Origin: Eudorina sp. 2006-703-Eu-15
Lineage: Eukaryota; Chlorophyta; Chlorophyceae; Chlamydomonadales; Volvocaceae
Reading direction: 5' to 3'
DNA length: 64,000 nucleotides
Assembly: GCA_003117195.1 (NCBI GenBank)
Contig: BDSI01000089.1
Span: forward strand, 466,142 to 530,141
A program made the translations under genes and the position numbers. This document shows, one piece after another, positions 35,292-47,200 of the stretch. Numbering within the stretch: the first letter of the stretch is position 1; each line of letters starts with the position of its first letter. Below the pieces are notes generated by a model. It was not told the DNA's origin. It saw only the letters and a list, made by a program, of their open reading frames with translations, and searched no databases.

Positions 35292-38200
35292 CTACAGCCA
35301 CAACCAGCTGTGATCCGTTCGTGCCAGCACAGACCCGCCGGGCGCCGCCAGCGTCGCCGCCACCACTGGGACGCTGCCAGTACCGCTGCACTGCAGCACG
35401 ACCAGGTTGGGGCCGGGCCGCAGCGGGAACCTCAGCACTGTCAGCGCGGGGAAGCGCGCGGCCGTTCGGCCCGCCACTCGTCCGTTCACGACCACCGCCG
35501 CCGCATCGTCCACCGCGAGGGTGAGTGTGGCATTGCCGGCGGCGGCCAGGGACGCCGGCACCAGGATGGCCTTGTAGAAGGCCGTGTTGGACCAGGCGGA
35601 GGCGATGACGGGGTTGCCGCCCAGCGCGAAGGCGGTGGGGCGGGAGGCGAGCCAGCGGGCTGCGGGGTCGGCGGGCAGGCTGCCGTCCCCGGGGAAATCT
35701 GGGTGACGAATGTAGGTGCTGACACCTGCAAGACAAGACAGCACACACCCACACACGCACACACACGCGTTCCCGGGTCCGACATGCGCCGGGTTGCGCA
35801 TCCGTCATGAGGGTGGGTGGGGCGTTCAGAGGTCAAGACGGGGGGGGCGGTCCAGTACATGGATGGACGGGCAACGCATGCATGTGCTCAGTCGAGGGGC
35901 TCATTCATGACCGGGTGCATGGCAGGTGCGGGCAGGAGCGCAGGGCAGGGGATGGGGGTGTGAGGGGGGAGGGCTTCGCGATATCACGGATCGATGTGGG
36001 ACGGGGCGGGATGGGTGCGGTCGGTGGGTATCCGCGTCAAGCTGCGAGTCGGCACAGATATCGCTGCAGCTAGATGTATCTAGAACTATCTGCGGCCCCC
36101 CGCGCTTCCCGGTGCTAGACCTGTAGCAGTGAGCAGGCTGGCCGCCGCGGGCTGGCCGCCGCGAGTGCTCGTTCGGTCCTGTAGCGTTGCAGGCTGGCCG
36201 CCTCCGTGTCATCCCGTGTTGCGTCCGGACTTACCGTTACGGGAGCCAAGGGTTCTGTCGTCGTCCTGAAGCAGGAGGAGGCCGCTGGGGGAGGCGGATG
36301 ATGAAACCAGCGACCCGGTGGAGGTGGTGGGTGCGTCCCTCCGCAGGCGGCAGGTGCCGGTGCGGCGCGCGAAGTCCCAGTGCACGCAAGCGGCGGCGGA
36401 GAAGCAGGCCTGGCAGCACACGGCCTCGTTGACGGTGGTGATGGTGGAAAGTACGGCAGGCTCGTTGCTGAATCCGATGCCGTACTGCATCAGTGAGCAG
36501 TCTGCAGGCAGAGGCGAGGCGGCGTGCGGGTGGGGGCGTCCGGAGAGGCGAAGGGTTTGTTGGGGGCCTGCGGGGCTAGGTACCCGACGTGCGTGACGGT
36601 GGGAAATGGCACGGCCATACTAAGGGCAACAAGGGTTGAGGGAGCCCGGCCAATAGGCTTTTGGAAGTGCATGGGCACTGGCGAGGCCGGGAACATCTGC
36701 TAAAACGACAAGGAAGCGGGCAAACAAAGGCGACCATAAACGTGCAGTCGCCAAGCAGCCACACCACTAGGATGGGTATGTACCTAGCCCATAACTCTAC
36801 ATACCTGACCTTGCCGTGCGTCATGAGTACGGCAGACAGTACGTCAACAGTACGGCAAAGTGCAACCTGCCGTGCACGCACCTGGTGACGGCTCCGCCTC
36901 CAGGGTGGTCCCACTCGCGGCGCTGCTCCACCCCTGCCACAGGCTCGACGTGCCCCAGTTTGGCTGCGTGTACGTCGTCCGTACCATGCCCGCAGGGATG
37001 CCGTACACCTGCAGCTCCGAGACCTGCAGCGGGTCGGCCCCGAAGCTCTGCACACTGACGTAACGGCCCACTACGGGGCTGCTGCTCAGGTCAATCGTCA
37101 GAATTTCACCCGTGAAACCGGGGGCGTCTGTGGTGTACACCAGCTCGTTCAGGGTGATCTGGTCTTCGGTCAGTTTATTACTCACGAGAGCGCCCCCGAC
37201 ACGGAACTCCGTGCCGGGGGCGCGGTCACCGCAGCAGTCGCGCCGGTTGTAGAACACGATGCGGACGACGGCAAAGAGGCTGCCCAAGTCGATCGACAGC
37301 CAAGGGGCGACATCGCGCGGGTCGTTGCTGAAGAAGAAACCTTTCGCATCGCGGGAGGTGCTGGCCGGCGGGGTTACTGCGTCGTCGGTCGCAAGCTGAG
37401 GTCCGAACGCCTGAAACTCGGTACCAAGTACAGATGAGGCAAATGTCAACTTGCCGACTGAGACCGGGGTAGATGAAGGTGGAGGGCGAGGAGGGGCCCG
37501 CAGGCCAGAGCTAGGAGGTGGCAAGGGAGGCAGGGGCGGGGGCGGTGGCGGTGATGGAGATGGCGGACTAGGCGGCAGTGGAGACGGGGGCGGCGGGCTG
37601 GGGGCTGGTGACGGAGGTGCAGGGCTGGGCGGCGGCATGGGTGGTGGCGGCAGCGGGGGCGGTGAGGGCGGTGCAGGGCTGGGCGGAGGTGAGGGCGGAG
37701 CGGGGCTAGGTGGAGGAGATGGAGGTGCAGGGCTGGGAGGCGGCGATGGAGGCGGGGGGCTGGGAGGCGGAGACGGCGGCTGGGGACTGGGCGGAGGTGA
37801 CGGAGACGCAGGGCTGGGTGGCGGAGAAGGCTGTGGTGGTGGGCTCGGAGGTGGCGGGCCGGGCGGGCCTGGCGACGGCGGCACAGGGCTCGGCGGCGGC
37901 GATGGTGGAGACGGGCTGGGTGGGGGCAAGGGTGGAGTCGGGCTCGGCGGTGGAGGCGGCGACGGAGGATGAGGGCTGGGAGGCGGGGAAGGTGGCTGGG
38001 GCTGGGAGGCGGTGCTGGCAGGATGGGGCTGGGAGGTGGCAAGGGAGGCAGGGGCCGGGGCGGTGGCGGTGACGGAGGTGGCGGACTAGGCGGCAGGGGA
38101 GACGGGGGCGGCGGGCTGGGGGCTGGTGACGGAGGTGCAGGGCTGGGCGGCGGCATGGGTGGTGGCGGCAGCGGGGGCGGTGAGGGCGGTGCAGGGCTGG

Positions 38201-41200
38201 GCGGAGGTGAGGGCGGAGCGGGGCTAGGTGGAGGAGATGGAGGTGCAGGGCTGGGAGGCGGCGATGGAGGCGGGGGCTGGGAGGCGGAGACGGCGGCTGG
38301 GGACTGGGCGGAGGTGACGGAGGCGCAGGGCTGGGTGGCGGAGAAGGCTGTGGTGGTGGGCTCGGAGGTGGCGGGCCGGGCGGGCCTGGCGACGGCGGCA
38401 CAGGGCTCGGCGGCGGCGATGGTGGAGACGGGCTGGGTGGGGGCAAGGGTGGAGTCGGGCTCGGCGGTGGAGGCGGCGACGGAGGATGAGGGCTGGGAGG
38501 CGGGGAAGGTGGCTGGGGCTGGGAGGCGGTGCTGGCGGATGGGGCTGGGAGGTGGCAAGGGAGGCAGGGGCCGGGGCGGTGGCGGTGACGGAGGTGGCGG
38601 ACTAGGCGGCAGGGGAGACGGGGGCGGCGGGCTGGGGGCTGGTGACGGAGGTGCAGGGCTGGGCGGCGGCATGGGTGGTGGCGGCAGCGGGGGCGGTGAG
38701 GGCGGTGCAGGGCTGGGCGGAGGTGAGGGCGGAGCGGGGCTAGGTGGAGGAGATGGAGGTGCAGGGCTGGGAGGCGGCGATGGAGGCGGGGGGCTGGGAG
38801 GCGGAGACGGCGGCTGGGGACTGGGCGGAGGTGACGGAGGCGCAGGGCTGGGTGGCGGAGAAAGCTGTGGTGGTGGGCTCGGAGGTGGCGGGCCGGGCGG
38901 GCCTGGCGACGGCGGCACAGGGCTCGGCGGCGGCGATGGTGGAGACGGGCTGGGTGGGGGCAAGGGTGGAGTCGGGCTCGGCGGTGGAGGCGGCGACGGA
39001 GGATGAGGGCTGGGAGGCGGGGAAGGTGGCTGGGGGCTGGGAGGCGGTGCTGGCGGGATGGGGCTGGGAGGTGGCAAGGGAGGCAGGGGCCGGGGCGGTG
39101 GCGGTGACGGAGATGGCGGACTAGGCGGCAGGGGAGACGGGGGCGGCGGGCTGGGCGCTGGTGACGGAGGTGCAGGGCTGGGCGGCGGCATGGGTGGTGG
39201 CGGCAGCGGGGGCGGTGAGGGCGGTGCAGGGCTGGGCGGAGGTGAGGGCGGAGCGGGGCTAGGTGGAGGAGATGGAGGTGCAGGGCTGGGAGGCGGCGAT
39301 GGAGGCGGGGGGCTGGGAGGCGGAGACGGCGGCTGGGGACTGGGCGGAGGTGACGGAGGCGCAGGGCTGGGTGGCGGAGAAGGCTGTGGTGGTGGGCTCG
39401 GAGGTGGCGGGCCGGGCGGCGGCGACGGCGGCACAGGGCTCGGCGGCGGCGATGGTGGAGACGGGCTGGGTGGGGGCAAGGGTGGAGTCGGGCTCGGCGG
39501 TGGAGGCGGCGACGGAGGATGAGGGCTGGGAGGCGGGGAAGGTGGCTGGGGGCTGGGAGGCGGTGCTGGCGGGATGGGGCTGGGAGGTGGCAAGGGAGGC
39601 AGGGGCCGGGGCGGTGGCGGTGACGGAGGTGGCGGACTAGGCGGCAGGGAGACGGGGGCGGCGGGCTGGGGGCTGGTGACGGAGGTGCAGGGCTGGGCGG
39701 CGGCATGGGTGGTGGCGGCAGCGGGGGCGGTAAGGGCGGTGCAGGGCTGGGCGGAGGTGAGGGCGGAGCGGGGCTAGGTGGAGGAGATGGAGGTGCAGGG
39801 CTGGGAGGCGGCGATGGAGGCGGGGGGCTGGGAGGCGGAGACGGCGGCTGGGGACTGGGCGGAGGTGACGGAGGCGCAGGGCTGGGTGGCGGAGAAGGCT
39901 GTGGTGGTGGGCTCGGAGGTGGCGGGCCGGGCGGCGGCGACGGCGGCACAGGGCTCGGCGGCGGCGATGGTGGAGACGGGCTGGGTGGGGGCAAGGGTGG
40001 AGTCGGGCTCGGCGGTGGAGGCGGCGACGGAGGATGAGGGCTGGGAGGCGGGAAGGTGGTTGGGGCTGGGAGGCGGTGCTGGCGGGATGGGGCTGGGAGG
40101 TGGCAAGGGAGGCAGGGGCCGGGGCGGTGGCGGTGACGGAGGTGGCGGACTAGGCGGCAGGGGAGACGGGGGCGGCGGGCTGGGGCTGGTGACGGAGGTG
40201 CAGGGCTGGGCGGCGGCATGGGTGGTGGCGGCAGCGGGGGCGGTAAGGGCGGTGCAGGGCTGGGCGGAGGTGAGGGCGGAGCGGGGCTAGGTGGAGGAGA
40301 TGGAGGTGCAGGGCTGGGAGGCGGCGATGGAGGCGGGGGGCTGGGAGGCGGAGACGGCGGCTGGGGACTGGGCGGAGGTGACGGAGGCGCAGGGCTGGGT
40401 GGCGGAGAAGGCTGTGGTGGTGGGCTCGGAGGTGGCGGGCCGGGCGGGCCTGGCGACGGCGGCACAGGGCTCGGCGGCGGCGATGGTGGAGACGGGCTGG
40501 GTGGGGGCAAGGGTGGAGTCGGGCTCGGCGGTGGAGGCGGCGACGGAGGATGAGGGCTGGGAGGCGGGGAAGGTGGTTGGGGGCTGGGAGGCGGTGCTGG
40601 CGGGATGGGGCTGGGAGGTGGCAAGGGAGGCAGGGGCCGGGGCGGTGGCGGTGACGGAGGTGGCGGACTAGGCGGCAGTGGAGACGGGGGCGGCGGGCTG
40701 GGGGCTGGTGACGGAGGTGCAGGGCTGGGCGGCGGCATGGGTGGTGGCGGCAGCGGGGGCGGTGAGGGCGGTGCAGGGCTGGGCGGAGGTGAGGGCGGAG
40801 CGGGGCTAGGTGGAGGAGATGGAGGTGCAGGGCTGGGAGGCGGCGATGGAGGCGGGGGGCTGGGAGGCGGAGACGGCGGCTGGGGACTGGGCGGAGGTGA
40901 CGGAGGCGCAGGGCTGGGTGGCGGAGAAGGCTGTGGTGGTGGGCTCGGAGGTGGCGGGCCGGGCGGCGGCGACGGCGGCACAGGGCTCGGCGGCGGCGAT
41001 GGTGGAGACGGGCTGGGTGGGGCAAGGGTGGAGTCGGGCTCGGCGGTGGAGGCGGCGACGGAGGATGAGGGCTGGGAGGCGGGGAAGGTGGCTGGGGGCT
41101 GGGAGGCGGTGCTGGCGGGATGGGGCTGGGAGGTGGCAAGGGAGGCAGGGGCCGGGGCGGTGGCGGTGACGGAGGTGGCGGACTAGGCGGCAGGGGAGAC

Positions 41201-44200
41201 GGGGGCGGCGGGCTGGGGGCTGGTGACGGAGGTGCAGGGCTGGGCGGCGGCATGGGTGGTGGCGGCAGCGGGGGCGGTGAGGGCGGTGCAGGGCTGGGCG
41301 GAGGTGAGGGCGGAGCGGGGCTAGGTGGAGGAGATGGAGGTGCAGGGCTGGGAGGCGGCGATGGAGGCGGGGGCTGGGAGGCGGAGACGGCGGCTGGGGA
41401 CTGGGCGGAGGTGACGGAGGCGCAGGGCTGGGTGGCGGAGAAGGCTGTGGTGGTGGGCTCGGAGGTGGCGGGCCGGGCGGCGGCGACGGCGGCACAGGGC
41501 TCGGCGGCGGCGATGGTGGAGACGGGCTGGGTGGGGGCAAGGGTGGAGTCGGGCTCGGCGGTGGAGGCGGCGACGGAGGATGAGGGCTGGGAGGCGGGGA
41601 AGGTGGCTGGGGGCTGGGAGGCGGTGCTGGCGGGATGGGGCTGGGAGGTGGCAAGGGAGGCAGGGGCCGGGGCGGTGGCGGTGACGGAGGTGGCGGACTA
41701 GGCGGCAGGGGAGACGGGGGCGGCGGGCTGGGGCTGGTGACGGAGGTGCAGGGCTGGGCGGCGGCATGGGTGGTGGCGGCAGCGGGGGCGGTGAGGGCGG
41801 TGCAGGGCTGGGCGGAGGTGAGGGCGGAGCGGGGCTAGGTGGAGGAGATGGAGGTGCAGGGCTGGGAGGCGGCGATGGAGGCGGGGGCTGGGAGGCGGAG
41901 ACGGCGGCTGGGGACTGGGCGGAGGTGACGGAGGCGCAGGGCTGGGTGGCGGAGAAGGCTGTGGTGGTGGGCTCGGAGGTGGCGGGCCGGGCGGCGGCGA
42001 CGGCGGCACAGGGCTCGGCGGCGGCGATGGTGGAGACGGGCTGGGTGGGGGCAAGGGTGGAGTCGGGCTCGGCGGTGGAGGCGGCGACGGAGGATGAGGG
42101 CTGGGAGGCGGGGAAGGTGGCTGGGGCTGGGAGGCGGTGCTGGCGGGATGGGGCTGGGAGGTGGCAAGGGAGGCAGGGGCCGGGGCGGTGGCGGTGACGG
42201 AGGTGGCGGACTAGGCGGCAGGGAGACGGGGGCGGCGGGCTGGGGGCTGGTGACGGAGGTGCAGGGCTGGGCGGCGGCATGGGTGGTGGCGGCAGCGGGG
42301 GCGGTGAGGGCGGTGCAGGGCTGGGCGGAGGTGAGGGCGGAGCGGGGCTAGGTGGAGGAGATGGAGGTGCAGGGCTGGGAGGCAGCGATGGAGGCGGGGG
42401 GCTGGGAGGCGGAGACGGCGGCTGGGGACTGGGCGGAGGTGACGGAGGCGCAGGGCTGGGTGGCGGAGAAGGCTGTGGTGGTGGGCTCGGAGGTGGCGGG
42501 CCGGGCGGCGGCGACGGCGGCACAGGGCTCGGCGGCGGCGATGGTGGAGACGGGCTGGGTGGGGGCAAGGGTGGAGTCGGGCTCGGCGGTGGAGGCGGCG
42601 ACGGAGGATGAGGGCTGGGAGGCGGGGAAGGTGGCTGGGGCTGGGAGGCGGTGCTGGCGGGATGGGGCTGGGAGGTGGCAAGGGAGGCAGGGGCCGGGGC
42701 GGTGGCGGTGACGGAGGTGGCGGACTAGGCGGCAGTGGAGACGGGGGCGGCGGGCTGGGGCTGGTGACGGAGGTGCAGGGCTGGGCGGCGGCATGGGTGG
42801 TGGCGGCAGCGGGGGCGGTGAGGGCGGTGCAGGGCTGGGCGAAGGTGAGGGCGGAGCGGGGCTAGGTGGAGGAGATGGAGGTGCAGGGCTGGGAGGCGGC
42901 GATGGAGGCGGGGGACTGGGAGGCGGAGACGGCGGCTGGGGACTGGGCGGAGGTGACGGAGGCGCAGGGCTGGGTGGCGGAGAAGGCTGTGGTGGTGGGC
43001 TCGGAGGTGGCGGGCCGGGCGGGCGGCGACGGCGGCACAGGGCTCGGCGGCGGCGATGGTGGAGACGGGCTGGGTGGGGGCAAGGGTGGAGTCGGGCTCG
43101 GTGGTGGAGGCGGCGACGGAGGATGAGGGCTGGGAGGCGGGGAAGGTGGCTGGGGGCTGGGAGGCGGTGCTGGCGGGATGGGGCTGGGAGGTGGCAAGGG
43201 AGGCAGGGGCCGGGGCGGTGGCGGTGACGGAGGTGGCGGACTAGGCGGCAGTGGAGACGGGGGCGGCGGGCTGGGGGCTGGTGACGGAGGTGCAGGGCTG
43301 GGCGGCGGCATGGGTGGTGGCGGCAGCGGGGGCGGTGAGGGCGGTGCAGGGCTGGGCGAAGGTGAGGGCGGAGCGGGGCTAGGTGGAGGAGATGGAGGTG
43401 CAGGGCTGGGAGGCGGCGATGGAGGCGGGGGGCTGGGAGGCGGAGACGGCGGCTGGGGACTGGGCGGAGGTGACGGAGGCGCAGGGCTGGGTGGCGGAGA
43501 AGGCTGTGGTGGTGGGCTCGGAGGTGGCGGGCCGGGCGGCGGCGACGGCGGCACAGGGCTCGGCGGCGGCGATGGTGGAGACGGGCTGGGTGGGGGCAAG
43601 GGTGGAGTCGGGCTCGGCGGTGGAGGCGGCGACGGAGGATGAGGGCTGGGAGGCGGGGAAGGGGCTGGGGGCTGGGAGGCGGTGCTGGCGGGATGGGGCT
43701 GGGAGGTGGCAAGGGAGGCAGGGGCCGGGGCGGTGGCGGTGACGGAGATGGCGGACTAGGCGGCAGTGGAGACGGGGGCGGCGGGCTGGGGGCTGGTGAC
43801 GGAGGTGCAGGGCTGGGCGGCGGCATGGGTGGTGGCGGCAGCGGGGGCGGTGAGGGCGGTGCAGGGCTGGGCGAAGGTGAGGGCGGAGCGGGGCTAGGTG
43901 GAGGAGATGGAGGTGCAGGGCTGGGAGGCGGCGATGGAGGCGGGGGCTGGGAGGCGGAGACGGCGGCTGGGGACTGGGCGGAGGTGACGGAGGCGCAGGG
44001 CTGGGTGGCGGAGAAGGCTGTGGTGGTGGGCTCGGAGGTGGCGGGCCGGGCGGCGGCGACGGCGGCACAGGGCTCGGCGGCGGCGATGGTGGAGACGGGC
44101 TGGGTGGGGGCAAGGGTGGAGTCGGGCTCGGCGGTGGAGGCGGCGACGGAGGATGAGGGCTGGGAGGCGGGAAGGTGGCTGGGGCTGGGAGGCGGTGATG

Positions 44201-47200
44201 GCGGATGGGGCTGGGAGGTGGCAAGGGAGGCAGGGGCCGGGGCGGTGGCGGTGACGGAGATGGCGGACTAGGCGGCAGTGGAGACGGGGGCGGCGGGCTG
44301 GGGGCTGGTGACGGAGGTGCAGGGCTGGGCGGCGGCATGGGTGGTGGCGGCAGCGGGGGCGGTGAGGGCGGTGCAGGGCTGGGCGAAGGTGAGGGCGGAG
44401 CGGGGCTAGGTGGAGGAGATGGAGGTGCAGGGCTGGGAGGCGGCGATGGAGGCGGGGGGCTGGGAGGCGGAGACGGCGGCTGGGGACTGGGCGGAGGTGA
44501 CGGAGGCGCAGGGCTGGATGGCGGAGAAGGCTGTGGTGGTGGGCTCGGAGGTGGCGGGCCGGCGGCGGCGACGGCGGCACAGGGCTCGGCGGCGGCGATG
44601 GTGGAGACGGGCTGGGTGGGGGCAAGGGTGGAGTCGGGCTCGGCGGTGGAGGCGGCGACGGAGGATGAGGGCTGGGAGCGGGGAAGGCGGCTGGGGGCTG
44701 GGAGGCGGTGATGGCGGGATGGGGCTGGGAGGTGGCAAGGGAGGCAGGGGCCGGGGCGGTGGCGGTGACGGAGATGGCGGACTAGGCGGCAGTGGAGACG
44801 GGGGCGGCGGGCTGGGGGCTGGTGACGGAGGTGCAGGGCTGGGCGGCGGCATGGGTGGTGGCGGCAGCGGGGGCGGTGAGGGCGGTGCAGGGCTGGGCGA
44901 AGGTGAGGGCGGAGCGGGGCTAGGTGGAGGAGATGGAGGTGCAGGGCTGGGAGGCGGCGATGGAGGCGGGGGCTGGGAGGCGGAGACGGCGGCTGGGGAC
45001 TGGGCGGAGGTGACGGAGGCGCAGGGCTGGATGGCGGAGAAGGCTGTGGTGGTGGGCTCGGAGGTGGCGGGCCGGGCGGCGGCGACGGCGGCACAGGGCT
45101 CGGCGGCGGCGATGGTGGAGACGGGCTGGGTGGGGGCAAGGGTGGAGTCGGGCTCGGCGGTGGAGGCGGCGACGGAGGATGAGGGCTGGGAGGCGGGGAA
45201 GGCGGCTGGGGGCTGGGAGGCGGAGATGGCGGGATGGGGCTGGGAGGTGGCAAGGGAGGCAGGGGCCGGGGCGGTGGCGGTGACGGAGATGGCGGACTAG
45301 GCGGCAGTGGAGACGGGGGCGGCGGGCTGGGGGCTGGTGACGGAGGTGCAGGGCTGGGCGGCGGCATGGGTGGTGGCGGCAGCGGGGGCGGTGAGGGCGG
45401 TGCAGGGCTGGGCGAAGGTGAGGGCGGAGCGGGGCTAGGTGGAGGAGATGGAGGTGCAGGGCTGGGAGGCGGCGATGGAGGCGGGGGCTGGGAGGCGGAG
45501 ACGGCGGCTGGGGACTGGGCGGAGGTGACGGAGGCGCAGGGCTGGATGGCGGAGAAGGCTGTGGTGGTGGGCTCGGAGGTGGCGGGCCGGGCGGCGGCGA
45601 CGGCGGCACAGGGCTCGGCGGCGGCGATGGTGGAGACGGGCTGGGTGGGGGCAAGGGTGGAGTCGGGCTCGGCGGTGGAGGCGGCGACGGAGGATGAGGG
45701 CTGGGAGACGGGGAGGGTGCTGGGGGCTGGGAGGCGGAGATGGCGGGATGGGGCTGGAGGTGGCAAGGGAGGCAGGGGCCGGGGCGGTGGCGGTGACGGA
45801 GATGGCGGACTAGGCGGCAGTGGAGACGGGGGCGGCGGGCTGGGGGCTGGTGACGGAGGTGCAGGGCTGGGCGGCGGCATGGTGGTGGCGGCAGCGGGGG
45901 CGGTGAGGGGGTGCAGGGCTGGGCGAAGGTGAGGGCGGCGCGGGGCTAGGTGAGGAGATGGAGGTGCAGGGCTGGGAGGCGGCGATGGAGGCGGGGGCTG
46001 GGAGGCGGAGACGGCGGCTGGGGACTGGGCGGAGGTGACGGAGGCGCAGGGCTGGATGGCGGAGAAGGCTGTGGTGGTGGGCTCGGAGGTGGCGGGCCGG
46101 GCGGCGGCGACGGCGGCACAGGGCTCGGCGGCGGCGATGGTGGAGACGGCTGGGTGGGGGCAAGGGTGGAGTCGGGCTCGGCGGTGGAGGCGGCGACGGA
46201 GGATGCGGGCTGGGAGGCGGGGAAGGCGGCTGGGGCTGGGCGGCGGAGATGGCGGAATGGGGCTGGGAGGTGGCAAGGGAGGCAGGGGCCGGGGCGGTGG
46301 CGGTGACGGAGATGGCGGACTAGGCGGCAGTGGAGACGGGGGCGGCGGGCTGGGGGCTGGTGACGGAGGTGCAGGGCTGGGCGGCGGCATAGGTGGTGGC
46401 GGCAGCGGGGGCGGTGAGGCGGTGCAGGGCTGGGCGAAGTGAGGGCGGCGCGGGGCTAGGTGGAGGAGATGGAGGTGCAGGGCTGGGAGGCGGCGATGGT
46501 GGTGTTGGGCTGGGAGGCGGAGACAGCGGCTGGGGACTGGCGGCGGTGACGGGGGCGCAGGGCTGGGTGGCGGAGAAGGCTGTGGTGGTGGGCTCGGAGG
46601 TGGCGGGCCGGGCGGCGGCGACGGCGGCACAGGGCTCGGCGGCGGCGATGGTGGAGACGGGCTGGGTGGGGGCAAGGGTGGAGTCGGGCTCGGCGGTGGA
46701 GGCGGCGACGGAGGCTGCGGCTGGGAGGCGGGGAAGGCGGCTGGGGCTGGGCGGTGGAGATGGCGGAATGGGGCTGGGAGGTGGCAAGGGAGGCAGGGGC
46801 CGGGGCGGTGGCGGTGACGGAGGTGGCGGACTAGGCGGCAGTGGAGACGGGGGCGGCGGCTGGGGGCGGGTGACGGAGGTGCAGGGCTGGGGGGGCATAG
46901 GTGGTGGCGGCAGCGGGGGCGGTGACGGAGGTGCAGGGCTGGGCGGAAGTGAGGGCGGCGCGGGGCTAGGTGGGGGAGATGGAGGTGCAGGGCTGGGAGG
47001 CGGAGATGGTGGTGTTGGGGCTGGGAGGCGGAGACGGCGGCTGGGGACTGGGCGGCGGTGACGGGGGCGCAGGGCTGGGTGGCGGAGAAGGCTGTGGTGG
47101 TGGGCTCGGAGGTGGCGGGCCTGGCGGCGGCGACGGCGGCACAGGGCTCGGCGGCGGCGATGGTGGAGACGGGCTGGGTGGGGGCAAGGGTGGAGTCGGG

